NCBI GenBank assembly: GCA_913778455.1
Contig: CAJYVK010000081.1
Location: forward strand, 1-47,125
Source of the DNA: an uncultured Hymenobacter sp.
GTDB lineage: Bacteria > Bacteroidota > Bacteroidia > Cytophagales > Hymenobacteraceae
Length of the DNA stretch: 47,125 nt
Reading direction: 5' to 3'
Under the pieces are notes generated by a model, which was not told where the DNA came from, did no database searches, and was given only the letters and a program-made list of their open reading frames with translations. The stretch's first letter is position 1. Every line of letters begins with the position of its first letter. Made by a program: the position numbers and the translations under genes. Below are positions 7,087 to 15,435 of the stretch, in pieces.

Positions 7087-8169
7087 GTGACGGATGCTAC
7101 TTTGCGTACCGTGACGCCCTCGCCTGCCGCTCCCATCCTTATAACTTCCCAACCCTGGCTACGCTCGCCGCGCTACGACGGCTGGCTGATTCTGGCCCCG
7201 CCGTTTCTGGCGCTGCTGGTGGTGCTGTTTTTACCGGCGGCCTACCGGCAGTCGGCGGCGTTTCCGCTGCTGGCCTGGGTGGGCCTGGTGCTGCTCATCG
7301 ACGTGGCGCACGTCTACGGCACGCTGTTTCAAACGTACTTCGACCCGCGCCAGCGGCGGCAGCGGCGCACGCTGCTGCTGGCCGTGCCGCTGGCTTGCTA
7401 CGCGGGCGGCGTGGCCCTGCACGCGTTGGGCGGGCTCGTGTTCTGGCGGGCGCTCACGTACCTGGCGGTGTTTCATTTCGTGCGGCAGCAGTACGGTTTT
7501 TTGCGGCTGTACGCCCGGCGGGAAGTACCCGCGCCGGGTGGCTGGCTGCCCGCGACCCTCATCTACGCGGCTACTCTTTATCCGCTGCTGTACTGGCATT
7601 TATCGCCGCCGCGCAACTTCAATTGGTTTGTACCTGGCGATTTTGTGCAGGTTGACTGGCCGCTAGGTCGCTACCTAGCTACGGTAATGTATGTGGCCCT
7701 GCTGCTGGCCTACGTAGCCCGCGAGGCGTGGAGGTACCACCGCACGCGGACCGTCAACCTACCCCGTAACCTGCTGCTCGCCGGCACTGCGCTGTCGTGG
7801 TACGTGGGCATCGTGGTGTGCAACGGCGACCTGGCCTTCACCCTGCTCAACGTAGTGGCCCACGGGATACCCTACCTGGCCCTAGTGTGGAGCCGCCGCC
7901 CGGCCGGGGCCGCCGGGCGCGGCTGGTGGGCCGGCCGCTACGGGCTGGGACTATTTCTTGGGGCCATCGTGCTGTTTGCCTTCCTCGAAGAAGGCTTGTG
8001 GGATGGCCTGGTGTGGCGCGAGCACGGCACGGTATTCGGCTGGTTTCAGCACCTGCCGGCCGTGGCCGAGCCGGGCCTACTCCAGTGGCTGGTGCCGCTG
8101 CTGGCCCTGCCCCAGAGCACGCACTACGTGCTCGACGGCTTCATCTGGCGGCGCGGCGGGCTGGCCTGA
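7087..8169 (+). CDS. Multi-span membrane protein with conserved-looking histidines
   Basis: The 360-residue product begins at GTG 7087 (a GTG at 7111 is an alternative) and has about eight to nine hydrophobic spans. Several spans carry His in ordered contexts: D-V-A-H-V-Y-G (about 76), F-H-F-V-R-Q-Q-Y-G (about 140), V-V-A-H-G-I-P-Y (about 260) and S-T-H-Y-V-L-D-G-F-I-W-R (near the C-terminus). Such spacing is compatible with a metal- or haem-binding membrane oxidoreductase or hydroxylase, but I recognise no named family and make no firm claim. It ends the rightward series that starts with the SpeD-like gene and is convergent, 21 bases apart, with the ricin-PD40-OmpA gene. Confidence 0.7.
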   Translation: MTDATLRTVTPSPAAPILITSQPWLRSPRYDGWLILAPPFLALLVVLFLPAAYRQSAAFPLLAWVGLVLLIDVAHVYGTLFQTYFDPRQRRQRRTLLLAVPLACYAGGVALHALGGLVFWRALTYLAVFHFVRQQYGFLRLYARREVPAPGGWLPATLIYAATLYPLLYWHLSPPRNFNWFVPGDFVQVDWPLGRYLATVMYVALLLAYVAREAWRYHRTRTVNLPRNLLLAGTALSWYVGIVVCNGDLAFTLLNVVAHGIPYLALVWSRRPAGAAGRGWWAGRYGLGLFLGAIVLFAFLEEGLWDGLVWREHGTVFGWFQHLPAVAEPGLLQWLVPLLALPQSTHYVLDGFIWRRGGLA

Positions 8170-8190
8170 TGCGGCCGGCCCGCCGGCCGG

Positions 8191-10236
8191 CTACTTCGTG
8201 ATTACTAGCTCCACGCGGCGGTTGAGCTTGCGGGTTTCCTCGCGGTCGTTGCCGAATTTGGGGCGCGAGCCACCGTAGCCCACGGTGCTAATGCGGCCCT
8301 CGGCCACGCCCCGGCCCACGAGGTAGCGCTTTACTTCCGCTACGCGCTGCTCGCTGAGCACTTGGTTTTTATCGGCCGGCCCCTGGTTGTCGGTGTGGCC
8401 TTCGAGGCGGATTTCCAGGCTGGGGTTTTCCTTCATCGAATTGGCCAGCGCGTTGAGCGTGGCGTACGATGAGCCCAGCAGCCGGGCCTGGCTCTGGGCA
8501 AAGATGATGGCCGGCAGGTCGAGGCGCGAGCCCACGGTGGCGGGGGTGAGGCGCGGCTCGTAGCGACGCGACTCGCCGGCCCGCACCGTGAATGTGTCCA
8601 CTTTGGTGAGCAGGCCGGCCGTGGTCGTCACGCGGTAGCGGCCGGGGGCCAGTGACATCTGGAAGCCCACCTGGTCGGCGCGGGCCGTGCTGCGGAAGTC
8701 GATGGGGCCGCCGATCATCAGGGCCTGCACTTCGGCCCCGCCCTCCAGGGGCTTATTGGTGCGGGCGTCGAGCACGCGGCCCGTCACCAGGGCGCGGGCC
8801 TGGGCCAGCGGGTTGGCCGCGGCGGCCGCGGCCCGGGCCACGGTGGCCGAGTCGGCCACCGGCGGCGGGCCGGGCGGGGTGCGAAACAGTTTCTTGGGCG
8901 AGGTGTCCTTGGCCCCGGTACTGGCATAGTAAGCGGTACCATCGGGGGCCAGCGAAAAGAACGCATCGTAGCCCGTGCCGTTGAAGCGCGGCCCCAGGTT
9001 TTCGGGCTGGCTCCACTTGGTCCAGCTGTCGTCGAGGCGCTGGCTCACGAAAATATCGGCGGAGCCGTAGCCCTGGTGGCCGTAGGAGGCGAAATACAGC
9101 GTTTTGCCGTCGGCGGCCAGCCAGGGGGCAAACTCGTAGCCCGGCGAGTTGACGACCGCGCCCAGGCTCACCGGCGCGGTGTAGCCGCCCGCCCCATCGG
9201 GCCGGCTCAGGTACAAATCGTTAGCGCCCTGCGAGTCGTCGCGCTCCAGCGATAGGAGCAATATTTTCTCGTCGGCCGACATAAAAAAGCCGGTGGCCGG
9301 GCTGGTCGAGGAGTAATTGGCAATGCGCAGCGCCACGGGCTTGCCGCCGCCCGTCAGGGCTACCCGCGATACCCCTTCGTCGCGGAAGCCGCCGGCGTCG
9401 TAGGTGCCGCGCACGAGCAGCGCCGGGCTGGCCGCCGACCCGACCACGGCCTGCACGGCGTTGTTCTGGGCGGTGTTGAGGCCAGCGGGCTGGTCGAGGT
9501 GGGTGGGCGCGGCCCAGGTACGGCCCTTGTCGGCGCTCTGGCTCAGCCACGTATCGCCGCTTTCGGCCACGCCTTCCACGTTGCCGGCAAAGCGGGTGCG
9601 GGTGAAGTAGAGGCGCTGGCCGTCGGGCGCGGGCACGGGCTGCAACTCATTGCCCGCCGGCGAATTGAGGGCCGCCAGCGGCTCGGGCGCGGCAAAGTAG
9701 GGCGGTCCGCTGGCCAGCTTCAGCTGCAATTGAAACAGCCGCCACTGCTGGCTGAGCCGGCCTATGCTCCGCGCGGCCACGATGGCCGTATTGTTGAATT
9801 TATCGTTGGTAGCCAGCGTAGCCACGCGGCCATCGAGCCGGTTTTCGAGCTGAAAGGAGCCAACCTGACCCGTGGGCACCAGCCGCCACTGCTGGCCCAG
9901 CCCGCCCGTGAAGGGCCGCTGCACCAGCGGCGTATTGGCCCCGGCGGGCGCGTTGGGGCTTATTTCTAGGGTGAGGCACTGAGTGCTGTGCCGGGCTTCG
10001 AGGCGGTAGTACTCGCCACCCTCGCGGATGAGTACCAGGTGCCACTGCTGGCTGGGGGCGTGGGTAAACTCCCACTGCACGGTGGCCGCCCCGCTCGTGG
10101 TGGCCGCCCGCTGCACGTCGAGGCAGCGCCCGCTGGCGCGGTTGATGATGCCGTAGAGCGCCCGGTTATCGGGCGTCAGCGGCGCTTGGGCAACGGCGGA
10201 AAATGCCAATAGACACAGGAAAAGTACTCGCAGCAT
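8191..10236 (-). CDS. Secreted ricin-type lectin / PD40 / OmpA-like fusion protein
   Basis: The best start is the ATG at 10236, which gives a clean signal peptide (M-L-R-V-L-F-L-C-L-L ... A-V-A-Q); a longer in-frame extension has no signal sequence. The 681-residue mature layout is: a ricin-B beta-trefoil with three Q-x-W repeats (Q-Q-W at residues 63-65 and again near 115 and 165), PD40/TolB-type beta-propeller blades (repeated L-Y-F-T, L-Y-F-A-S, Y-Y-A-S motifs, about 195-470), a linker and carboxypeptidase-regulatory-like domain (about 500-570), and an OmpA C-terminal peptidoglycan-binding domain (G-H-T-D-N-Q-G and N-R-R-V-E-L). It probably tethers a carbohydrate-binding module to the cell wall from the outer membrane or periplasm. 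The minus-strand protein at 34456-36552 shares the last three modules. Confidence 0.85.
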   Translation of the reverse strand: MLRVLFLCLLAFSAVAQAPLTPDNRALYGIINRASGRCLDVQRAATTSGAATVQWEFTHAPSQQWHLVLIREGGEYYRLEARHSTQCLTLEISPNAPAGANTPLVQRPFTGGLGQQWRLVPTGQVGSFQLENRLDGRVATLATNDKFNNTAIVAARSIGRLSQQWRLFQLQLKLASGPPYFAAPEPLAALNSPAGNELQPVPAPDGQRLYFTRTRFAGNVEGVAESGDTWLSQSADKGRTWAAPTHLDQPAGLNTAQNNAVQAVVGSAASPALLVRGTYDAGGFRDEGVSRVALTGGGKPVALRIANYSSTSPATGFFMSADEKILLLSLERDDSQGANDLYLSRPDGAGGYTAPVSLGAVVNSPGYEFAPWLAADGKTLYFASYGHQGYGSADIFVSQRLDDSWTKWSQPENLGPRFNGTGYDAFFSLAPDGTAYYASTGAKDTSPKKLFRTPPGPPPVADSATVARAAAAAANPLAQARALVTGRVLDARTNKPLEGGAEVQALMIGGPIDFRSTARADQVGFQMSLAPGRYRVTTTAGLLTKVDTFTVRAGESRRYEPRLTPATVGSRLDLPAIIFAQSQARLLGSSYATLNALANSMKENPSLEIRLEGHTDNQGPADKNQVLSEQRVAEVKRYLVGRGVAEGRISTVGYGGSRPKFGNDREETRKLNRRVELVITK

Positions 10237-10379
10237 GAAGCAAAGGTCGGGCAAGCCAACTAAAATGGCTTGCCTTAACGTACGCCGCCGCACTTTAGCC
10301 GAACGGGCGGCCCGGCGCATCTTCTGGCGCGGGGGGCCGTTTAAGCCTCATTCCTTTTCCCTAACCCCCACCATACCCC

Positions 10380-10589
10380 ATGCGCAAAGGCACGAAAGTC
10401 AGCTGGAAATACGGCACCGGCACGGCCGTCGGCAAGATTGAGTCGGTTCACAAAGAGCCCATCACCCAAAAAATCAAGGGCCACGACATTCACCGCAACG
10501 GCTCGGCCGACGATCCGGCCCTAGTTATTGTGCAAGACAATGGCGATAAAGTACTTAAATTGCAGAGCGAAGTAAAAGCTACCGACTGA
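10380..10589 (+). CDS. DUF2945 (HVA1/TUDOR-like) small protein
   Basis: The 69-residue protein starts M-R-K-G-T-K-V-S-W-K-Y-G and contains the D-I-x-R-N-G-S and D-D-P-A-L-V-I motifs of the DUF2945/hypervirulence-associated TUDOR family: a compact SH3-like barrel with no enzymatic residues and unknown role in bacteria. The length is normal for the family. It lies 37 bases upstream of the next gene in the same direction, so the two probably form an operon. Confidence 0.8.
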   Translation: MRKGTKVSWKYGTGTAVGKIESVHKEPITQKIKGHDIHRNGSADDPALVIVQDNGDKVLKLQSEVKATD

Positions 10590-10626
10590 GTATCTTAGCG
10601 GCCTTAGTCCTCACTCGCAGCTGCTT

Positions 10627-11109
10627 ATGCCCCCAGTTTCTCCGCGTTGTTATCAAGTCGTGTATCAGCCTCACCCAGCGCTGCTGCGCGGCACGGTACT
10701 GTGCGAGTTATCTGACGTAGAGCTTACTGAGTCGTGCGAACTGGTACTGGCGGTGGCGCAGCAGCACCATTGCCCGTTTTGGCTGCTCGATGGCCGTGCC
10801 GACCAAGTAGGCCATTCGACGGAGGTATACGACTGGCTGCGCGAAGAATTTTTACCCCGTGCCTACCAAGTGCTGGATCGTGTACCCTGCGTAGCCTTCT
10901 TGGCTAAGCCTGATTTTTGGCAACAGCTGCAAGCCCGGGGTTACACCCCTACCAACCCAATCAGCGCTCCGGCTGCCTTCCGCACCAGTTGGTTTGTGTG
11001 CGAGGCCGAGGCCCTGGCCTGGCTGGCCCAGTTCCGGCCCACCATCGGCGTACCCGAAACGAAAGAAGCCCCGCCAGCAGCTGGCGGGGCTTCTACGCTT
11101 AGCGAGTAA
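10627..11109 (+). CDS. Hypothetical protein, paralogue of the protein at 540-977
   Basis: The 160-residue cytosolic protein shares with the product of 540-977 the motif W-L-R-E-E-F-L-P-R-A (around residues 70-79), the following hydrophobic strand and a C-terminal W-L-A segment. The alternating strand/helix pattern (F-W-L-L-D-G then a helix, then C-V-A-F-L) suggests an alpha/beta fold such as STAS, but the family is not certain. An intrinsic-terminator-like hairpin (11065-11093) is built into the final codons, so coding and termination signals overlap. The gene is convergent with the permease gene, 10 bases away. Confidence 0.7.
   Translation: MPPVSPRCYQVVYQPHPALLRGTVLCELSDVELTESCELVLAVAQQHHCPFWLLDGRADQVGHSTEVYDWLREEFLPRAYQVLDRVPCVAFLAKPDFWQQLQARGYTPTNPISAPAAFRTSWFVCEAEALAWLAQFRPTIGVPETKEAPPAAGGASTLSE
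11065..11093. terminator. Hairpin terminator embedded in the end of a coding region
   Basis: GAAGCCCCGCCAG (11065-11077) pairs perfectly with CTGGCGGGGCTTC (11081-11093) around a CAG loop. It lies inside the last 15 codons of the gene at 10627-11109 and just past the stop of the opposing permease gene, so it probably serves both convergent units. There is no long T-run. Confidence 0.6.
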
Positions 11110-11119
11110 GCAGCCGAAA

Positions 11120-12700
11120 CTACAAGTTGTTGGGGTCGGGCTTGATGAAGGCTTCCTCGTCCATCTCGGTGGGTACTACCACGATGCCTTTTTGCAGCAT
11201 CGAGTTCGTCTTGCCATAGAGGAAATACACCACGAAGCCGAGGGCCATCCAGCCGAAAGCCACTTGCAGGGTAAAGGTGTCGAGGCCGACAATCAGCAGC
11301 GTGCACACCAGGGCACCCATGATGGGCACGAGCGGGAAGCTCGGCGTGGACAGCGGCGCGCGGAACGGGCGCGGCTGATCGGGGTCCGACTTACGCATGA
11401 TCAGCACGCCGATGCTCACCAGCACGAAGGCCAGCAGGGTACCAAACGAGGTAAGGTCGCCGGCCAGCGAGCCGGGTACGAAGGCGGCAAACAGGCCCAC
11501 GAACACCATCAGCATGAGGTTGGATTTGTAGGGCGTGTTGAATTTGGGGTGCAAGTCGGAGAACGCCTTGGGCATGAGGCCATCCTTGGCCATCGAGAAG
11601 AACACGCGGCTCTGGCCCATGAGCATTACCAGGATAACCGAGGTGAAGCCCAGCAGGATACCCACGGTTACGGCCGTGGCCAGCCAGCCGTAGCCGGGCA
11701 TGTGCGCCCGAATAGCGTATGCCACCGATGCCTCGCCGCCCAGGGCGGGGTCGGCAAACTCGCGCCAGTTGGCCACGCCCGTCAGCACGTGCCCAAACAG
11801 GATGTAGAGTACCGTGCAAATAGCCAGCGAGCCCAGGATACCAATGGGCATGTCGCGCTTGGGGTTGCGTGCTTCCTGCGCGGCCGTGCTCACGGCGTCG
11901 AAGCCGATGAAGGCGAAGAACACGATGCCCGCGCCGCCGATAATGCCGCCCAGCCCGTGCTTGAAGAAGCCTTCGTAGGTGCGAACTACTTCGCCCGAGG
12001 CGTTTTTCACCACGGCATCGGCCGGAATGAGGTAGGGCGAGTGGTTGGCCGAGTTAACGAACTGCCAGCCCACGGCAATGAATACCAGTACGATGAGGGT
12101 TTTGAGGACAACCACCACGGCGTTGAACAGCGCCGATTCCTGGGTGCCTTTTACTAGCAGCAGGCTCAGCATCACGATGATGAGCAGGGCCGGCAGGTTG
12201 ATGAGGCCATGCACCGTCACGCCATTGACCACGGCGTGCTCGAAGGGTGAGTGGCTTAAATTATACGGTATACTTGTGCCAAAGACCTCCAAGAGCTTGT
12301 TCAGGTATTCGCTCCAGGCAATCGATACCGTGGCCGCCCCCAGCGCGTATTCCATCACCAGCGCCCAGCCGATAACCCAAGCCACAAATTCGCCCATCGT
12401 GGTATAGGCGTAGGTGTAGGCCGAGCCGGCAATCGGAATCATGGCCGCAAACTCGGCGTAGCACAGGCCGGCAAATACGCAGCCGAAGGCCGCCAGCACG
12501 AAGGCCAGCGTTACGCCCGGCCCCGAGGCCTGGGCCGCCGCGTTGGCGGTGCGCACAAACAGGCCCGCCCCGATAATGGCACCCACGCCCAGGGCCACGA
12601 GGTTGCCCGCACCCAGCGTGCGCTTGAGCGCGCCGTGCCCGGTTGAGTTAGCTTCGCCCAGAAGCTGGGCAAGCGGTTTTTTGGCAAAAATACTAGCCAT
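11120..12700 (-). CDS. APC-family amino acid permease (cationic-amino-acid-transporter-like)
   Basis: The start is the ATG at 12700, giving 526 residues; an in-frame extension upstream adds an untypical 39 residues. The protein has a cytosolic N-terminus, then the APC signature G-V-G-A-I-I-G-A-G-L-F (about residues 38-48) in the first unwound helix and about 12 to 14 spans, with G-F-D-A-V-S-T-A-A-Q-E in the central part. The pattern matches YfnA/CAT-type permeases, which exchange or import amino acids by proton coupling. Substrate cannot be read from sequence. It stands alone on the minus strand, with a 214-base divergent spacer to the Spy-like gene. Confidence 0.85.
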   Translation of the reverse strand: MASIFAKKPLAQLLGEANSTGHGALKRTLGAGNLVALGVGAIIGAGLFVRTANAAAQASGPGVTLAFVLAAFGCVFAGLCYAEFAAMIPIAGSAYTYAYTTMGEFVAWVIGWALVMEYALGAATVSIAWSEYLNKLLEVFGTSIPYNLSHSPFEHAVVNGVTVHGLINLPALLIIVMLSLLLVKGTQESALFNAVVVVLKTLIVLVFIAVGWQFVNSANHSPYLIPADAVVKNASGEVVRTYEGFFKHGLGGIIGGAGIVFFAFIGFDAVSTAAQEARNPKRDMPIGILGSLAICTVLYILFGHVLTGVANWREFADPALGGEASVAYAIRAHMPGYGWLATAVTVGILLGFTSVILVMLMGQSRVFFSMAKDGLMPKAFSDLHPKFNTPYKSNLMLMVFVGLFAAFVPGSLAGDLTSFGTLLAFVLVSIGVLIMRKSDPDQPRPFRAPLSTPSFPLVPIMGALVCTLLIVGLDTFTLQVAFGWMALGFVVYFLYGKTNSMLQKGIVVVPTEMDEEAFIKPDPNNL

Positions 12701-12914
12701 GCAAAAAGGAGTAGAAAAACGAGTTAGGGGAGAAATTAGTAAGGATTTGTTTTCGTTGAATTGGGGCTGAGCAATAGTCAGCCGGGCCGAAAATACGCTA
12801 AACTTTGCGACTAGCATCTACCGGCCGTTCAGTAGTGCCGCGGCGCCCCCCGTAGGCAATCGGTAGCTACTCTGGATTATCTACTTAAATTCACGTAGTA
12901 CTCATTCATTTTCT

Positions 12915-13295
12915 ATGCAATTCAGGTCTTTTCTACCCTTAGCACTCGCGTGGATGCTGGCTGGCCCGGCGCTGGCCCAGATTGCCCCGCTTACCCCGGC
13001 CGCCCAGACGGCCGTAGCCAGCCAGGCCCAGCGCATGGCCCAGGAGCTTAGCCTCTCCTCCGAGCAGCACGCCCGCCTGCGCAACGTATTAATGCTCACC
13101 CGCCAGCACATGGATGCCGACCTCAAAACGCACCACGAGGACCCCGCCGCCCTGAAAGCCGCCATGGCTTTCGACCGGGCCAAGTCGGACGAGCTGATTC
13201 GCGGCGTGCTCACGCCCGCGCAGTACGTGCGCTACCAGCAGTACAAGGCCGCCCGCATCGGCCAGCTGCACACCACCAGCCAGGTGGGCCGCTAG
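12915..13295 (+). CDS. Periplasmic Spy/LTXXQ-like small protein
   Basis: The 126-residue product has a signal peptide (core L-P-L-A-L-A-W-M-L, cleavage after A-L-A near residue 21) and is otherwise helical and charged. The motifs L-S-L-S-S-E-Q-H-A-R-L-R and V-L-T-P-A-Q-Y resemble the LTPxQ repeats of Spy/CpxP-type proteins, which act as periplasmic chaperones or stress sensors. A second protein of the same type follows 168 bases downstream (13464-13895), with a terminator between them. The family call is by pattern; function in Bacteroidota is not established. Confidence 0.65.
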   Translation: MQFRSFLPLALAWMLAGPALAQIAPLTPAAQTAVASQAQRMAQELSLSSEQHARLRNVLMLTRQHMDADLKTHHEDPAALKAAMAFDRAKSDELIRGVLTPAQYVRYQQYKAARIGQLHTTSQVGR

Positions 13296-13310
13296 CCCGG
13301 CTTCGTCGGC

Positions 13311-13345
13311 AAAAAAGCCTGCTCCATCGACGTGGAGCGGGCTTT
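13311..13345 (+). terminator. Intrinsic terminator after the first Spy-like gene
   Basis: AAAAAGCCTGCTCCA and TGGAGCGGGCTTTT form a stem of about 14 pairs (one mismatch/wobble) with a short loop, followed by TTTTGCG. It lies 15 bases after the stop at 13295. Confidence 0.75.
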
Positions 13346-13463
13346 TGCGTTTTCAACGGGCGTTTGGCGCGCTCCTTGTACCTAGCCAGGTAGTCGAAGC
13401 CAGCGCGGCCGCGCTTCCAATCTTCAAACTTCCTTTTCTGCTTCTTCGCTCGTAACGCTCATT

Positions 13464-13895
13464 ATGAAAAAGTCCCTGCTTCTGCTGGCTGCCCTGGCCT
13501 TCGCCACCACCAGCTTTGCCCAGACTACCCCCACCACCCAGCTGCCCACCCACCGCGTGCACCGCATGGGCCAGGGCCAGCCCAAGTCGCCCGAGCAGCG
13601 CGCCGACCGCCACACGGCCATGCTCACCAAGAAGTTGAGCCTCAGCCCCGACCAGCAGCCCAAGGTGCGCCAGATCCTGCTGGCCCAGGCCCAGGAAGGC
13701 CAGGCCCTCAAAGCCAAATACCCGAACAAGGAGCAGCGTAAGGCTCACCGCGACGAGATGAAAGCCAGCCACGCCAAGTACCAGGCCCAGCTGCAAGGCG
13801 TGCTCAGCGCCGACCAGTACGGCAAGCTCACGGCCATGCAGCAGGAGCGCCACCACAAGGGTGGGCACGGTGGCAAGCAAAAGGCCAAGAGCTAG
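13464..13895 (+). CDS. Periplasmic Spy/LTXXQ-like (DUF4890-like) protein
   Basis: The 143-residue product has a typical signal peptide (M-K-K-S-L-L-L-L-A-A-L ... S-F-A-Q, cleavage near residue 20) and a helical body rich in Gln, Lys and His. It carries L-S-L-S-P-D-Q-Q-P-K-V (about residue 57) and L-S-A-D-Q-Y-G-K-L (about 113), two LTxxQ-like helices, and a basic H-H-K-G-G-H-G-G tail that could bind metal. Its neighbour at 12915-13295 shares both helix motifs, so the pair probably arose by duplication. Confidence 0.7.
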   Translation: MKKSLLLLAALAFATTSFAQTTPTTQLPTHRVHRMGQGQPKSPEQRADRHTAMLTKKLSLSPDQQPKVRQILLAQAQEGQALKAKYPNKEQRKAHRDEMKASHAKYQAQLQGVLSADQYGKLTAMQQERHHKGGHGGKQKAKS

Positions 13896-13938
13896 TTTTC
13901 ATCCCTTATATCCGGCGCAGGCTCCGGCCCCGGGCTTG

Positions 13939-14011
13939 TCTTTACCCGCATCTCGCACCAAAAAGCGCCAGCTACTAGCTGGCGCTTTTTGGTGCGAGAT
14001 GCGGGTAAAGA
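13939..14011. repeat. Perfect 73-bp palindrome, bidirectional terminator
   Basis: Bases 13939-13974 and 13976-14011 are exact reverse complements (36 nt) around a single central C at 13975. The inner part AAAAAGCGCCAGCTA / TAGCTGGCGCTTTTT is a classical intrinsic terminator on both strands, and lies between the convergent Spy-like gene (stop 13895) and the SUKH-like gene (stop 14062). The outer 20 base pairs are more than termination needs. Confidence 0.85.
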
Positions 14012-14061
14012 TGTTTCCATAAGTGAGTAGGTTTCTGATATCCGCTCTACATACTGTAGGC

Positions 14062-14592
14062 CTAGTCGGCCAATTGCGCTATCTGGTCTAGTTCCGCCCA
14101 CACGGCGGGTACCTGAACATCGAGGCGGCCCAGGGAGTAGCGGAGTTGCACCATCGTTTTGAGTTGATTGATAAGCCAGTCGGTGAAGCGCCCATACTCG
14201 TGGTATTCTAACCCCGGCTCTAGGTCGGACTTAATGAGGCACAACTTGACCATTGGATTAGCGCAGCCCAGTAGGAAGTACCAGAAATTATAGCCCTGCC
14301 ATTCGCTGAACACGAAGCCTCCCGGCTCTAACGTCGCTTGGTTTTCTGTCAGTAGCTCCCGGGCTGAGTCCCAGTAGTAGTCCAGAAACGCCAGGCGAAA
14401 ATCTTGCGCCAGCGACTGGAGCGTGGCGCGGCCGCACCATTTCAAAAATAAGCGATAGGCCAAGGGAAACTGCACGCCATACGCCTGCTCTTGGGCGGCT
14501 ACTTCGGCTTCCGAGCAGCCCAGGCCGCTGGTAGAGCCTTCCAGCCCAGTGGTTACGAGAAACTGGTCGAGACGCGTGTAAAACGCTTGCAT
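14062..14592 (-). CDS. SMI1/KNR4 (SUKH) family protein, orphan immunity-like
   Basis: The ATG at 14592 gives 176 residues; a GTG at 14646 would add 18. The segment S-E-A-E-V-A-A-Q-E-Q-A-Y-G-V-Q-F-P followed by Y-R-L-F-L-K-W-C-G (about residues 28-56) is the SUKH signature (an E-x-x-x-G-x-x-x-P helix and a hydrophobic fl--ng segment). SUKH proteins are often immunity proteins of polymorphic toxin systems, but no toxin gene is adjacent here. The start is divergent from the small unknown gene at 14868 across 275 bases. Confidence 0.65.
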   Translation of the reverse strand: MQAFYTRLDQFLVTTGLEGSTSGLGCSEAEVAAQEQAYGVQFPLAYRLFLKWCGRATLQSLAQDFRLAFLDYYWDSARELLTENQATLEPGGFVFSEWQGYNFWYFLLGCANPMVKLCLIKSDLEPGLEYHEYGRFTDWLINQLKTMVQLRYSLGRLDVQVPAVWAELDQIAQLAD

Positions 14593-14867
14593 AGGTTGGG
14601 GCTTAGGAAACGGTTGAGACTCTTGAGTTGCCGTCGCGCTGCTCACCCGGCGGCAGTACGGAAGAGACTAGCCACGCAGGTGCACTTAGCTAAGTTGCCA
14701 CTCGACAGCTTTCTAGTGCCTTAAATTTTACAGGCTATGATCCGTCGTTTACCGCAGGTAAAAAGGGCTCTGTCTTATTCCAATCATCTGTTGAACGCTC
14801 GCTTATCCTTCGGGCTATCCTCCTAATAGAGTTCTTATTTTATCGCGTCACAGCCTTACCTGCGCTC

Positions 14868-15230
14868 ATGCTGCCTATTTCACAAGATGTCCTGCGCGGT
14901 TTAATGGCCAAGGGGGATTCTACTAATCCGGAACTACTCGCGCTCCTTCAAGAACTAGCCCCTTCGGCTACTATTGATTTTGTAATGCCCCGTTACCATT
15001 TATGCGATGTCTATGAGACCCGTCTGGGAGTAACTCAATACGTCACAGGGGAATTTTACGAGGGATTAAAGGGGGCGGCAGAAGCAATGGCCGCTAGCTC
15101 GCTGGCTAACACCCGTCTTCTCGAAGTCGAGTGCTTGGAGGGCGATTGCACGCTATTTGTAGAGGAAAATTTGCAGGAGGTACTTGGCATTAGCTACTTC
15201 CCGCATAAGAGTAAAGCAGAACAAGGGTAA
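14868..15230 (+). CDS. Hypothetical protein, less GC-rich than its surroundings
   Basis: The 120-residue cytosolic product is not recognised. It has an N-terminal helical region (D-V-L-R-G-L-M-A-K-G), a central part with Y-H-L-C-D-V-Y-E, and a C-terminal strand/helix unit with two Cys (E-C-L-E-G-D-C-T-L-F). The codon use is visibly less G/C-biased than in neighbouring genes (many A/T third positions), which with the nearby SUKH-like and 16850 genes suggests a small accessory region. It may be an immunity-type protein, but nothing proves this. Confidence 0.55.
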   Translation: MLPISQDVLRGLMAKGDSTNPELLALLQELAPSATIDFVMPRYHLCDVYETRLGVTQYVTGEFYEGLKGAAEAMAASSLANTRLLEVECLEGDCTLFVEENLQEVLGISYFPHKSKAEQG

Positions 15231-15362
15231 AATAAGAGCCAACCTACCGGCCGGCTCCTTTGCAATGAGATTTGAGTAAGGCCGGGCCCCGTGGTCGGGA
15301 ATTTTTGCGGTTTAACTAGGACGCCACGGCCAGTCGACTAACCAGATGTTGGGGCGGCTCGT

Positions 15363-15370
15363 TATATTTG
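15363..15370 (+). promoter_or_regulatory. Candidate -7 box (TATATTTG) for the persulfide dioxygenase gene
   Basis: TATATTTG fits the Bacteroidota -7 consensus TAnnTTTG exactly and lies 66 bases upstream of the ATG at 15436. No clear -33 TTTG is present, so the call is tentative. Confidence 0.4.
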
Positions 15371-15435
15371 GGCCTGTCACCTACCCCGGTAGCCCGATAA
15401 TCAAGCATTTAGCTCGGCCGCTGCCTCATACCCCC

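Noticed and set aside
10994..12157. 387-codon plus-strand open frame opposite the permease
   Set aside because: Its His/Gln/Glu-rich product mirrors membrane-helix codons of the permease; no start context or motif supports it.
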